The position numbers and the translations under genes were made by a program. From the NCBI GenBank assembly GCA_965222835.1, contig CBDCUQ010000003.1, positions 806,001 through 870,000 on the forward strand: DNA of 64,000 nucleotides, written 5' to 3'. The notes below the pieces were generated by a model. It was not told the origin of the DNA. It made no database searches and saw only the letters and a list, made by a program, of their open reading frames with translations. How positions within the stretch are numbered: the stretch's first letter is position 1; every line of letters begins with the position of its first letter. Of the stretch, positions 26,494 to 35,290 are shown in pieces. This DNA is from CBDCUQ01 sp965222835 (GTDB lineage: Bacteria > Pseudomonadota > Alphaproteobacteria > Rhizobiales > Hyphomicrobiaceae).

Positions 26494-26991
26494 ATGACAG
26501 ATACCCCCGCTTCGATGGACAAGACCCGCAACAAACTTACGGACATCTCGCTCGACGAGACGTCGATTTCGCATCTCGACGCCAACATCGAGCATGAACG
26601 TCAAGTCGCCATCTACGATATCCTCGAAGGCAACAGTTTCTCGCTTGAGGGACGCGACGAGGGTCCGTACACGCTCAAGATCGGGCTTGCAGACGAAAAA
26701 CTACAGCTTGTCATTGGCAATGAGACGACTGATGAGCTGGTCACGCATTCGCTTTCACTGACGCCGTTCAAGCGCATCATGAAGGACTATTTCTTGGTGC
26801 TCGATAGCTACTATCAGGCTGTCCGCACCGCAGCGCCATCCAAAATTCAAGCCATAGATATGGGCCGGCGCGGCCTGCACGACGAAGGCAGCAACATTCT
26901 CATCGACCGGCTCGACGGCAAGGTCACCATGGATTTCGACACAGCACGGCGGCTTTTCACGCTGATCGCAGCATTGCACTGGAAGGGATGA
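26494..26991 (+). CDS. UPF0262 family protein
   Basis: The 165-residue product contains ISHLDANIEHERQVAIYDIL, then NSFSLEG and KRIMKDYFLVLDSYYQAVRTA, which match UPF0262, a conserved alphaproteobacterial family located between hisD and a low-molecular-weight phosphatase. The function is unknown; no TM segment or catalytic motif is visible. It begins 6 bp after hisD and stops 4 bp before the next start. Confidence 0.9.
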   Translation: MTDTPASMDKTRNKLTDISLDETSISHLDANIEHERQVAIYDILEGNSFSLEGRDEGPYTLKIGLADEKLQLVIGNETTDELVTHSLSLTPFKRIMKDYFLVLDSYYQAVRTAAPSKIQAIDMGRRGLHDEGSNILIDRLDGKVTMDFDTARRLFTLIAALHWKG

Positions 26992-26995
26992 GGCG

Positions 26996-27460
26996 GTGAC
27001 AGCGCGGGACCGGACAGAGCTCCCCGAATCCGTGCTGTTCGCCTGCACGATGAATGCGGTGAGGAGCCCGATGGCGGCCGCCATTCTTTCGCATCTTGCC
27101 GGACATCGCATTCGTGTGGCGTCCGCGGGCGTCAAAGCCGGACAGCCCGACCCTTATGCCATCGCCGTAATGGATGAGATTGGGATCGATACTTCAGAGC
27201 ATGAACCGCGAACATTCGCGGCTCTGGACGATGAAATCTACGACCTCATCATTACGCTTTCGCCGGAAGCTCATCACAACGCCATCGAACTGACACGCAT
27301 CATGCCGGCGGTCGTTGAATATTGGCCGACGAATGATGCCACCGTGCCCTCTGTGCGAGAGAGCCGCGCCGAGAAAGCCGCGCGGTACCGCGCGGTGCGC
27401 GATGAGCTCTTCGCGAGGATTCGGGTACGGTTTGGTCTGGAGGGCGGCCCAAGCGTGTAG
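26996..27460 (+). CDS. Low-molecular-weight protein-tyrosine-phosphatase family protein
   Basis: The 154-residue protein starts with GTG. The P-loop normally reads C-x5-R-S; here it is FACTMNAVRSPMAAAIL, so Cys and Arg-Ser are present. The downstream general-acid region reads EYWPTNDATVPS, in place of the common DPxxx. Related proteins are annotated as arsenate reductase-like or tyrosine phosphatases; the physiological substrate is unknown. It ends the hisD operon. In related genomes infA normally follows; here the next 300 bp hold a repeat element and then genes on the other strand. Confidence 0.85.
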   Translation: MTARDRTELPESVLFACTMNAVRSPMAAAILSHLAGHRIRVASAGVKAGQPDPYAIAVMDEIGIDTSEHEPRTFAALDDEIYDLIITLSPEAHHNAIELTRIMPAVVEYWPTNDATVPSVRESRAEKAARYRAVRDELFARIRVRFGLEGGPSV

Positions 27461-27507
27461 GGCACTTCATATTCAAGCCGAACCACCCGCTCCCCCGCCC
27501 GGCGCTG

Positions 27508-27673
27508 TTGTCATCCCGGGGCTTGACCCCGGGATCCAGGGTTCGGCCAAGCGCAACTCTTCACTCAAAGAGTTGCTGACGGCAGATGGGATCAGGGGGT
27601 GGCGCGCCTCACCCGAATGCTCACCGTCGAGGTGACGGGACCTTGGATCCCGGCATTGAATGCCGGGATGACG
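27508..27673. repeat. Intergenic palindromic repeat pair
   Basis: Two short palindromes in inverted orientation flank about 100 bp. The left copy includes TCATCCCGGGGCTTGACCCC then GGGATCCAGG (27511-27540). The right copy is CCTTGGATCCCGGCATTGAA then TGCCGGGATGACG (27641-27673). Each can fold on itself, and the two can pair with each other. Elements with the TCATCCCGG...CCGGGAT core are widespread between genes in alphaproteobacteria. The rest of 27461-27771 has no gene I can support. Confidence 0.7.
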
Positions 27674-27771
27674 AAAGCGACGGGCGGGGAGCGGGCCGGC
27701 CAGGAAGCCGGTGAAGCCGGAATGGGTATCGGCCGAGCGTTTAGACATATTCGCTGCCGCCGCGCGCGTTT

Positions 27772-29106
27772 CTACTCGGCTGCCTGTTCGCCGATGCGCC
27801 GCTTGCCCGTTTCATTACGTCCGGTGAGAAACCAGGTTTCCTGTGGGCCGACGCCCTTGATGTCGACGACACCACGACTCTCGAAATGGAAACTCTTTTT
27901 TAAACGGCCTTTGCAGCGAGGGCACAGCAAGATGCGGCCCGGCACCGACAAGCCCTCGAGACGGGAGGCAAGATTTACCGCGTCTCCCCACACGTCGTAA
28001 GTGAACTTTTGGCGGCCAATGACGCCGGCCATAACGGGGCCAGACGCCATCCCGATACGGATTGAAAGATCTACGTTCTCGCGTTTGCAGATGGCGGCAA
28101 GAGTTTCTTGCATGTCGAGCGCCATGCAGGCAAGCCGCTCCAGATGATCGCCTGCGGGCTCTGGGATCCCTGATGCCACCATATACGCATCGCCAATGGT
28201 CTTGATTTTCTCGACGCCGTGATGAGCGCTCAGTGCATCGAATTCCGTCACGATGGTATTCAACAGACTGACGGTCCGTTCAGCGCCGAGCCGGCGTGCA
28301 AGCGCGACAAAGCCGGAAATATCGGCAAAGAGTATCGAGGCATCCTCGAAGCTGTCGGCTACGATTTCCCCGGGGCGCGCCTTTAAGCGTTCAACGATGG
28401 GGTCGGGCAGGATATTGCGCAACAGCGCGTCGATTTCCGCCTTGGCGTTCTCCGCAAGCCGGAAGGCGTAGTAAACTGAAGCCGCAATGAGCCCAACGGT
28501 GGTAATTGCGGCTTGCACGTAGATGGACCGGATCACCTCCTGTTCAGCATCGATAAGCGCCTTAGAATCCGGAAACCAAAACCACGCGGCCAAATGCAGA
28601 AAGAGCGCCGCAAAGACCACGGGTACGATTAGCCAGAGCCTTTGCAGGCCGAGGACGACGAACGCGGCGGCTGGAATAATGAAATACTGAAGCTGAACGC
28701 CAGATCCGCGGCCCAAATACATGGCAAAGCACAACAGTGCCGCGTACTCGGCGAACAGTATGAACAGGGCGCCGGCAATGTCGCTGATCCGGTGTGACAG
28801 CGGAACCGCTACGGCAAGGCCTACTAGGGCAAAATTGATCCAGATGATCGGCTTGTATTTCTCGTAGTCGAGAAACGATTGCTGGATCGAATAGATGGCC
28901 GTGGTGATCGCAATGAGATACGCGATCATGTTGAGGATCATAAGACGGCGCTTGACGTCGGGCGGGTAACCTTCCGTTCCCGCCTCAATCAGCCATCCCA
29001 CACGCTCGCGCAATCTGGCCGCCGCCGGACTTTGCCTTAGTCCGCGCAGGGCAATCTTAACGCGGTTGGTCAGTCCGCCCGGAAGTTGCATCGCGTTGCG
29101 TCCCAT
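27772..29106 (-). CDS. Membrane adenylate/guanylate cyclase (class III)
   Basis: The 444-residue protein has six hydrophobic segments (about 58-220) and a cytoplasmic class III cyclase domain (about 255-400). The metal-binding Asp residues lie in ASILFADISGF and TIGDAYMVASG, and DVWGDAVNLASRLE is the other family signature. A tail with CPRCKG follows. It probably makes cAMP. It starts 42 bp after the stop of a Crp/Fnr-family regulator on the same strand, so synthesis and sensing of the nucleotide may be one operon. Both genes sit where infA would be expected in the conserved block. Confidence 0.9.
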   Translation of the reverse strand: MGRNAMQLPGGLTNRVKIALRGLRQSPAAARLRERVGWLIEAGTEGYPPDVKRRLMILNMIAYLIAITTAIYSIQQSFLDYEKYKPIIWINFALVGLAVAVPLSHRISDIAGALFILFAEYAALLCFAMYLGRGSGVQLQYFIIPAAAFVVLGLQRLWLIVPVVFAALFLHLAAWFWFPDSKALIDAEQEVIRSIYVQAAITTVGLIAASVYYAFRLAENAKAEIDALLRNILPDPIVERLKARPGEIVADSFEDASILFADISGFVALARRLGAERTVSLLNTIVTEFDALSAHHGVEKIKTIGDAYMVASGIPEPAGDHLERLACMALDMQETLAAICKRENVDLSIRIGMASGPVMAGVIGRQKFTYDVWGDAVNLASRLEGLSVPGRILLCPRCKGRLKKSFHFESRGVVDIKGVGPQETWFLTGRNETGKRRIGEQAAE

Positions 29107-29148
29107 GGATTGGGTGACCCGGGATGTAGCGACCGGGACGGCACCTCG

Positions 29149-29844
29149 TTACGCCCCGGCGATGTTCTCCAGCTCGTCTATATCGCAGGTGAAACGACTT
29201 TCAGCCCGCGAAATGGCGCCGCCGTCCTCAAGAAGCGCCAGCGCCGCGTTGACCTTGGGGCGGGACGCGCCAATGAGAAGGGCCAGCTCACTTTGTGAGA
29301 TGGGGAGGTCCAAGACAACCTTACCTTCGACTTCGACGCCATGTTTCTGCCGTGCGGCCGCCAGGAAGAAGCGGGCAAGCCGGATTTCGATGGGGTAGAG
29401 CGCGATGCCTTCGAGTTGCTGATCCGCCTCTCGTACCCGGTTGCACAGAAACTTGATGACACCGTCACGGACGATGGGCCGGCTCTCCATTAGGCGCATG
29501 AGTGCCCCTTTGGAGAGCGTCATCGCCGAGACTTTGGACACCGCAGTTGCATCAGCCGTTCGAAGGCCGCCATCGAGAACGGCAATCTCACCGAAAATTT
29601 GCCCGGCCTCCGCGTGGGCGAACGACAGCTCACGCCCTTCCGGGGTCAGCACCGAAAGGCGGACGCGTCCGGCGGTGACAAAGTAGATATCCCGTCCCGA
29701 GTCGCCGCGCGAAAACACGACCTGCCCCTGATTGAAGCTGGTCTCCCGCATTTCCGACAGGACCGCCTGCCGGTCCGCATCCTCCAGAGACCCGAACAGC
29801 GCCGTCTGGGCCAGGAGCTTAAGGGCCTCGTCTTTTGCGCTCAT
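29149..29844 (-). CDS. Crp/Fnr-family regulator, probable cAMP-responsive
   Basis: The 231-residue protein has a cyclic-nucleotide-binding beta barrel (about 15-130) with GQIFGEIAVLDGGLRTADATA, close to the cNMP phosphate-binding cassette FGE-x-A...R-x-A. A dimer helix and a C-terminal winged helix (ISQSELALLIGASRPKVNAALALL) follow. There is no N-terminal Cys cluster, so no Fe-S sensor. Because it is directly upstream of the cyclase gene on the same strand, cAMP or cGMP is the likely effector. Confidence 0.88.
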   Translation of the reverse strand: MSAKDEALKLLAQTALFGSLEDADRQAVLSEMRETSFNQGQVVFSRGDSGRDIYFVTAGRVRLSVLTPEGRELSFAHAEAGQIFGEIAVLDGGLRTADATAVSKVSAMTLSKGALMRLMESRPIVRDGVIKFLCNRVREADQQLEGIALYPIEIRLARFFLAAARQKHGVEVEGKVVLDLPISQSELALLIGASRPKVNAALALLEDGGAISRAESRFTCDIDELENIAGA

Positions 29845-30096
29845 GCATTGCCTCCAAAGACCACTCTGCCTGCTTTATCTTTATCTCCTGCCACATCAAA
29901 GCTGGCAATCATCTTGTCCACTCTTGCTTTTGACACGATCGTGTTTGCAATCTGCCCGCGACGCCCATTAGTGTTACCCGGTGCATATGGCCCCCAGACC
30001 GGCTGGTCCGCCATGTCAGCGGGCCGCTTCGTCCGCAGATTGCGGTTGGGCCTTTTACAGTCTTAACAAAACAGGCACTTTCGAGCCGCTCGTTGC

Positions 30097-30837
30097 ATGA
30101 CCTCAGCCAAAGCCGCCATACTTTCCGTATTCGGGCGCACCGACAGCCCCCGCCGCGAAACACTGCGCCAGGAGCTGGTGCGTGAACGGGCGAAAGACAA
30201 GACTTTTGTCCAGAAGCCGCGCCTGGTGCTTGCCAGTGCCAGTCCACGCCGCCTGACGCTGCTGGCCCAGGCGGGCATCGAGCCGGACGCGCTGCGCCCG
30301 GCCTCAATCGACGAAACGCCCAAGCCCGGCGAGATGCCGCGCGGGCTGGTGACCCGCCTCGCGCGGGCTAAAGCGGAAGCCGCAAGGGACTCGATTGCCA
30401 ACGACCGCGATATCGCTGACGCGTACGTCCTCGGTGCCGATACCATCGTGTCGACCGGCCGGAAGATCTTTGGCAAGCCGCAGCACATGGAAGAAGCGGC
30501 GGCGATGTTGCAGCGGCTTTCTGCACGCAGTCATCGCGTTCTCTCCGGTATCTGCCTCATAACGCCGGAAGACCGGGTGCGTATTCGTATCGTCAGCTCG
30601 CGTGTGACGTTTAAGCCGTTATCGCGATCCGAGATCGAAGCCTACATCGCATCACGCGAATGGCGCGGCAAGGCGGGTGGCTATGCGATACAAGGGCTCG
30701 CGGGCTGCTTTGTGAAGACGCTGTCGGGCTCCTACACCAATGTCGTCGGACTGCCGCTCACCGAGGTTGTCACTATGCTGCTTGGCGAAAACTTCCCAAT
30801 TCACTTCAATTGGCTCCGCGCGGCGGAAGACGAGTAA
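30097..30837 (+). CDS. maf: Maf-like nucleotide pyrophosphatase
   Basis: The 246-residue product hydrolyses non-canonical nucleoside triphosphates (the family covers dTTP/UTP, m7GTP and related substrates). Signatures are LASASPRRLTLLAQAGI, DETPKPGEMPRGLVTRLARAKAE and GADTIVSTGRKIFGKP. Compared with typical Maf proteins (about 200 residues) it has a roughly 40-residue N-terminal extension before the first motif; the true start could therefore lie downstream of 30097. It is followed 38 bp later by yacG, the usual partner in this class. Confidence 0.92.
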   Translation: MTSAKAAILSVFGRTDSPRRETLRQELVRERAKDKTFVQKPRLVLASASPRRLTLLAQAGIEPDALRPASIDETPKPGEMPRGLVTRLARAKAEAARDSIANDRDIADAYVLGADTIVSTGRKIFGKPQHMEEAAAMLQRLSARSHRVLSGICLITPEDRVRIRIVSSRVTFKPLSRSEIEAYIASREWRGKAGGYAIQGLAGCFVKTLSGSYTNVVGLPLTEVVTMLLGENFPIHFNWLRAAEDE

Positions 30838-30875
30838 GGGGCTATGAGCCCCGCGGAGCGGTCACGCTTGCGAAA

Positions 30876-31127
30876 ATGATGGGCCTCAAGATGAGTTCAG
30901 CGCCAAAACCGTCGAAGTGCCCCATCTGTGGTGACCCTGCGGCGCATGCCACACGGCCGTTCTGTTCGCGCCGGTGCCGCAACATCGATTTTGCCCGCTG
31001 GATGACGGGGCGCTATGCCATCGCGGGCACGCGTGAGGATGGCGGGCAGGAGCCCCAGCGCACCGAGGACGACGGCGCAGGCGGCGCGGGAGAGCAGGAT
31101 CCAACAGGCGGCGAAGGCGTGGACTGA
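30876..31127 (+). CDS. yacG: DNA gyrase inhibitor YacG (zinc protein)
   Basis: The 83-residue product contains the YacG zinc site CPICGDPAAHATRPFCSRRC (four Cys) followed by RNIDFARWMTGRYAI. E. coli YacG binds gyrase subunit B and inhibits it. Starts at 30876, 30879 and 30891 are all in frame; the MSSAPKPSKCPIC start at 30891 is as plausible. A Gly/Glu-rich tail of about 30 residues extends beyond the typical length. tRNA-Phe lies 87 bp downstream. Confidence 0.88.
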   Translation: MMGLKMSSAPKPSKCPICGDPAAHATRPFCSRRCRNIDFARWMTGRYAIAGTREDGGQEPQRTEDDGAGGAGEQDPTGGEGVD

Positions 31128-31214
31128 GGAAAGCGCGATGGGCCTGGACAGGTCTGGCCCGCCCCCCTATAAGACGCGAGCTTTCGGCCCTTTCGAGATG
31201 GCCAGAACGGCAAA

Positions 31215-31290
31215 GCCCAGGTAGCTCAGTTGGTAGAGCATGCGACTGAAAATCGCAGTGTCGGTGGTTCGATTCCGCCCCTGGGCACCA
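31215..31290 (+). tRNA. tRNA-Phe (anticodon GAA)
   Basis: The 76-base gene folds as a cloverleaf: acceptor stem GCCCAGG with CCTGGGC, D-loop region TAGCTCAGTTGGTAGAGCA, anticodon arm GCGACTGAAAATCGC with GAA at the loop centre, T-arm GGTGGTTCGATTCCGCC, and an encoded CCA end. It follows yacG, a common location in this group. Confidence 0.96.
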
Positions 31291-31659
31291 CTTTTGTTTG
31301 CGCGGTGCCGCCCACCAACCTTGCGCGCGAAGTTCCTGTTTGCGCGGCGGCGCCCGACAGCATGCATCAGAACCCTGTAGCCGTTGCAGGGCAGATTCCG
31401 AGGCTTGTCTACAGGAGCGGATCTCCATCGAACCTGAATAGAAGATCACATCGGAAACCCTGATATCGTCCGCTGTTGGGGGAGTTCCGGTCGATATTTG
31501 GCAGCTTGATATGACAGAGTTTGACCCGAGGCTGCCTACGTTTCTCACAGCGGTCCCATCGAAGCGAACATGCGCCTTGAGAGTTAAGCTTTTTGCCGTG
31601 TCTCGTCCGACGCCGCTCACGGAGCGGGCCAGGCCTAGCGTTTCTTCTCTCATAGGGAC
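31291..31659. other. Intergenic region between tRNA-Phe and the KS genes
   Basis: These 369 bases have only short open frames on both strands without family resemblance. It is downstream of both tRNA-Phe (plus) and the last KS gene (minus). I looked for a copy of the tRNA 3' end that would mark an integration site and saw none in the window. Confidence 0.45.
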
Positions 31660-32937
31660 TCACGGTGCGGAGAGAACGAGCGAGACGTTTTGACCACCGA
31701 ATCCGAACGAGTTCGAGAGAACGGTTCTCACGCTCGCGCTTCGCGCGACGTTCGGCACGACGTCCAGGGGTATTTCAGGATCGGGTTCCGAGTGGTTGAT
31801 TGTCGGCGGCAAGATGCCGGCTTGGATCGTAAGAAGCGAGAACACGGCCTCGATGGCGCCAGCAGCCGACAAAGTGTGCCCGATCATCGACTTGTTGGAG
31901 CTGACGGGTACGTCTGCGAGCCGGTCGCCGATCACCGCCTTGAGTGACAGGTATTCCATCTTGTCGTTCTCCGGCGTGCTGGTCCCGTGCGCGTTGACAT
32001 GATCGATCTCGCTTGGGTCCGCACACGCATCATCGAGCGCATTGCCCATAGCGCCGATGATCGCGGTGCCGTCTGGCTTCGAACGCGTTCGGTGAAAATC
32101 GTCGGCCTTCTCGCCACAGCCGCGCACAATGCCCAGAACATTGGCACCACGCGCGTGTGCCGCGTCGAGAGATTCGAGGACAACCGCACCGGCACCTTCG
32201 GCCATGACAAACCCGTCGCGATCCTTCGAAAAGGGCCGTGAGGCGGCCGCGGGTGGCTCATTTCTCGTCGACAACGCCGAAAGCAGGGAGAACCGAATAA
32301 GGGCCTCGATCTGCACTGAGCTGTCGGTTCCCACGCAGAGCGCGGCGCTGGTATCGCCGCGGCGGATGGCCTCCACACCGAGCTGGATCGCAGTGGCGCC
32401 CGAAGCGCATGCGGTTGAGACAGAGATGGGCAACCCTTTCGTACCAAGTGTCTCCGCCACATGCTCCGCCACGCTCGCAAACTGGAATAGTGCGTTCATC
32501 TCACGCCATTCATCTGCGTGAGCAGCGGCGAGAAGACGTTTGTATCCAGGTTCTTTTGATACCGCGGATGCCTCGTACAGCGCACGACGCTGCGGCCATT
32601 CGATTTCGGCCGGTGGTGTGGCCAGCAAGAGAGGCCCGGGAAACCCGCCGTTCGTTTCAATCCCGGCTTCGACAACGGCCTCCTTTGCAGCAGAGAGGGC
32701 CATGCCGATGGAGAGGGCGGGCGCTGAGTAGGTGCCTATCTCTGGCAGCTCCACAGTACCTGCGATGGTTGTCCGCAGTCCCTCCGTCGGAAAACGCGTG
32801 ATCGCGCGGATGCCTGACCGGCCTTTCGTCAGTGCCGCCCAGTTCTCCTCCTTGCCACGTCCGAGCGAGGTCACGACGCCCATGCCGGTGACCGCGATGA
32901 GCGGCCGGCCTTTCATGTCGCAGTATTTGCGGTTCAT
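31660..32937 (-). CDS. Beta-ketoacyl-ACP synthase, KS-alpha (second pair)
   Basis: The 425-residue protein is a complete condensing enzyme: Cys177 in ISVSTACASGATAIQL, His317 in VNAHGTSTPENDKMEYLS and His354 in SSNKSMIGHTLSAAG. It closely resembles the other KS at 35291-36574 and, like it, carries GCGEKADDFHRTRSKPDG. The start at 32937 has GAGGTAG upstream and follows the preceding gene's stop by 7 bp, so it is coupled to the KS-beta partner at 32945-34168. The pair is the last in the minus-strand operon. Its presence in duplicate suggests two elongation specificities or successive steps. Product assignment to VLCFA is inference from context. Confidence 0.92.
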   Translation of the reverse strand: MNRKYCDMKGRPLIAVTGMGVVTSLGRGKEENWAALTKGRSGIRAITRFPTEGLRTTIAGTVELPEIGTYSAPALSIGMALSAAKEAVVEAGIETNGGFPGPLLLATPPAEIEWPQRRALYEASAVSKEPGYKRLLAAAHADEWREMNALFQFASVAEHVAETLGTKGLPISVSTACASGATAIQLGVEAIRRGDTSAALCVGTDSSVQIEALIRFSLLSALSTRNEPPAAASRPFSKDRDGFVMAEGAGAVVLESLDAAHARGANVLGIVRGCGEKADDFHRTRSKPDGTAIIGAMGNALDDACADPSEIDHVNAHGTSTPENDKMEYLSLKAVIGDRLADVPVSSNKSMIGHTLSAAGAIEAVFSLLTIQAGILPPTINHSEPDPEIPLDVVPNVARSASVRTVLSNSFGFGGQNVSLVLSAP

Positions 32938-32944
32938 CGCTACC

Positions 32945-34168
32945 TCAAGAGACCTGTTCGACGAGGGCAAGGCCCTCACCGCGCCAATGACCAACGCCGG
33001 TGACGAGTGCACGCTCCACGGGGTCCGCATCGGTACATTCGATATCGGCGGAGCCAACGCTTATTGGGAGCGCGCCTTCTTTCAGTGCGAGGGCCGCCAG
33101 GGCAAGACCCACCGGAAAATGCGCCTCGACGCCATGGCCCAAGAGATCGCCATAGATGCGTGTGACGGCCTTGATGTCGTGCATCGAGAGATTGTCGAGG
33201 AAGAGCAGCTCATCAGTGGTCTGCGCCTCGACGCCGCTGGCCCCGCAAAAAACCGGAAGCGGCCCAGAGGGAATATTGTGCGACAACTCGGCAAACCCTT
33301 GGGTAAGCGCGTGTGTTACGTCGCCTGGCATACGCCGCGTTCGCTCTGTGACGACACCGGCGATGCGCGCATAGGGGTCTGTCCCTCGGGCCTGCGCATG
33401 CGTGCTCGATTCGAGCACGATAAACGCACCCATGCTGCCGGCGACAAAGCCGCCTCCGCCCTCGCTCCGGCTGCTTACGGGTCGGAAGGGACCACGCCAT
33501 AGATTGTGTCCTAGCTCATATCCCAGCAGCAAATCCTCGCGCTCCGCGTTGAGCGCGCCGCCAACAAGGATAAGGTCGGCTTGCCCGGCAGCGATGCGGC
33601 GAAAAGAATTTTCGATGGCAGCGAGGCCAGCCATCTCCTCGCCCATGAACGTCCGCGATGAGCCGGTTACGTTGTGGACGATCGAGATATTTCCGGCGAG
33701 CATATTGGAGAGCTGCGCAAGGAACAGCGTCGGGCGCAGCGCACTCGGTAGCACCTCCTTGGCAAGGAGAGCGGTGTCGCCACCCGCGGCAAGCTTGTCG
33801 AGCACATCGCAGTCGATCTTGGTGTCGCGCTCGCCGCTGCCAGCCGCAACGACAAGATTTGTGCGATCGAGAAGCTCGTGGTCGCTTGCAATATTGGCAT
33901 CAGAAAGAGCAAGTCCAGCCGCATAAACGCCGATCCTCTGCCAGGGTTCCATCTGGCGTTGATCACTCTTCTTCGGGATCTGCGCGGAGAAATCCAACGG
34001 TGTCAGTGGATGAATCGTATAGGGCGCGTAGCGTGCCTCATCGACAACCGGTTGAGCCGGCCCGTTTGAGAAGAGCCGCTCGACGTGCGTTGGCGTGTCC
34101 GCTCCGAGCGAGCTTACCAAGCCTATGCCAGTGATCCATACCTCATTGGCGGAATTGGAGCCGGCCAT
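32945..34168 (-). CDS. KS-beta / chain-length-factor-like protein lacking catalytic Cys (second pair)
   Basis: The 407-residue protein has the thiolase-like KS fold (WITGIGLVSSLGAD at the start, GHGVEAHFPVGLALAA near the end). At the nucleophile position it reads NVTGSSRTFMGEE, so Ser171 stands where Cys is expected, and the first catalytic His region (NAHGTST) is replaced by CGASGVEAQ. This resembles the KS-beta/chain-length-factor partners of aromatic polyketide synthases and the FabF2XL protein of rhizobial AcpXL clusters. It likely forms a heterodimer with the KS-alpha encoded 7 bp downstream. Cys loss might instead make it a decarboxylating priming unit. Confidence 0.87.
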   Translation of the reverse strand: MAGSNSANEVWITGIGLVSSLGADTPTHVERLFSNGPAQPVVDEARYAPYTIHPLTPLDFSAQIPKKSDQRQMEPWQRIGVYAAGLALSDANIASDHELLDRTNLVVAAGSGERDTKIDCDVLDKLAAGGDTALLAKEVLPSALRPTLFLAQLSNMLAGNISIVHNVTGSSRTFMGEEMAGLAAIENSFRRIAAGQADLILVGGALNAEREDLLLGYELGHNLWRGPFRPVSSRSEGGGGFVAGSMGAFIVLESSTHAQARGTDPYARIAGVVTERTRRMPGDVTHALTQGFAELSHNIPSGPLPVFCGASGVEAQTTDELLFLDNLSMHDIKAVTRIYGDLLGHGVEAHFPVGLALAALALKEGALPISVGSADIECTDADPVERALVTGVGHWRGEGLALVEQVS

Positions 34169-34183
34169 GCAGGTTCTTGCCTC

Positions 34184-35260
34184 CTACACCTTGACGATAA
34201 TCTTGCCGAACACATCGCGCCCTTCGAGCCGTTTCAATCCACCATCAACCTCCTCAAGAGCGATTGTTGTGTCGATGACGGGGCTCACCTGTCCCATGGC
34301 CATCTTGTGCATGACGCTCTTCATGTTGCTCATGCGGCAGCCGAAGCTGCCGATGAGGCGAAGCTGCTGCTGGAAGAGGAGATAAAGGTTGGTCTTGGCG
34401 GCAACCCCGGTCGTCGAGCCGCACGTGACGAGGCGACCGCCACGGGCCAGCGAGAGAAGGCTTCCTTCCCATGTATCAGGGCCCACGTGCTCGAATACGA
34501 CGTCGACGCCTCTGCGGCTTGTGAGTGCGCGCACACGACGTTCGAAGCGGTCCTGCGTATAGTTGATGACGTGGTTGGCGCCGAGGCTCTTTGCCATCTC
34601 TGCTTTTGCGTCGCTGCCGACGGTGGTGATGACGATGGCGCCGGCTGCCTTGGCGAGTTGGATAGCGGCCGTGCCGATGCCGCTACCCCCGGCGTGAACA
34701 AGGACCGTTTCGCCTTTTTCGAGCCGCGCGTTGTCGAACAGCATGTGCTCGACCGTTCCGAACGTGATCGGAGCAAGGCAAGCGGCCGCGGCATCGAGGC
34801 CGTGGGGCGCCTTGACCGCAATGCGCGCCGGGATGTTCATTTGCTCGCGCAGGAAGCCGTCGATGTGGAAGCCGTACATGGCGGGCTCCCCCTCGCAGAA
34901 GTTGTCGCGCCCCTCGCGGCAGGAACGGCATGCCCCGCATGTTTTTGCGCCGTAAGTGGCGACGGTGTCGCCGATGTTGAGGTCCTCGACATCTGATCCC
35001 TTTGCGATCACCTCGCCTGCCGCCTCTGCGCCGAGAATGAGCGGGAGCTTGCGCTTGGCAAATGCCATGCCGCGCCAGCTCCACACGTCGATGTGATTGA
35101 GCGCCACGGCACGGATGCGCAATGTCACCTCGTCTGGCGCCGGAGCCGGGGGCTCCTCGATGTGGGCAAGACCCACGTCCCGCTCGGCCCGCAGCTGCAT
35201 CGCGCGTACCGTCGTCGTAGACCGGCGCACACCTTCGCTAGCGTACATCATGTTCTCCAT
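34184..35260 (-). CDS. Zinc-type alcohol dehydrogenase/enoyl reductase of the VLCFA cluster
   Basis: The 358-residue medium-chain dehydrogenase/reductase has the four-Cys structural zinc lobe CGACRSCREGRDNFC, the NAD(P) motif HAGGSGIGTAAIQLAKAAG, and LILGAEAAGEVIAKGSD. The catalytic zinc ligand position is NHIDVWSWRG, without the Cys usual in true alcohol dehydrogenases, so an enoyl-reductase-like role is possible. The gene lies between the KS pairs, 30 bp downstream of one and 15 bp upstream of the other. AcpXL clusters in rhizobia contain a related dehydrogenase. Alternative starts at 35251, 35248 and 35200 exist. Confidence 0.87.
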   Translation of the reverse strand: MENMMYASEGVRRSTTTVRAMQLRAERDVGLAHIEEPPAPAPDEVTLRIRAVALNHIDVWSWRGMAFAKRKLPLILGAEAAGEVIAKGSDVEDLNIGDTVATYGAKTCGACRSCREGRDNFCEGEPAMYGFHIDGFLREQMNIPARIAVKAPHGLDAAAACLAPITFGTVEHMLFDNARLEKGETVLVHAGGSGIGTAAIQLAKAAGAIVITTVGSDAKAEMAKSLGANHVINYTQDRFERRVRALTSRRGVDVVFEHVGPDTWEGSLLSLARGGRLVTCGSTTGVAAKTNLYLLFQQQLRLIGSFGCRMSNMKSVMHKMAMGQVSPVIDTTIALEEVDGGLKRLEGRDVFGKIIVKV

Positions 35261-35290
35261 GGCCTCGTGTGCCGGTCACTGGCCTCTTTC

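Noticed and set aside
31215..31659. tRNA-Phe as integration site for the 31.6-49.2 kb region
   Set aside because: No direct repeat of the tRNA 3' end was found elsewhere in the window and no integrase gene is present, so an island boundary cannot be supported.
34085..34996. Open frame of about 300 codons on plus, opposite the dehydrogenase gene
   Set aside because: It mirrors a strongly supported gene; high GC keeps antisense frames open. It has no family motif and a composition rich in His, Ala and Asp typical of such mirrors.
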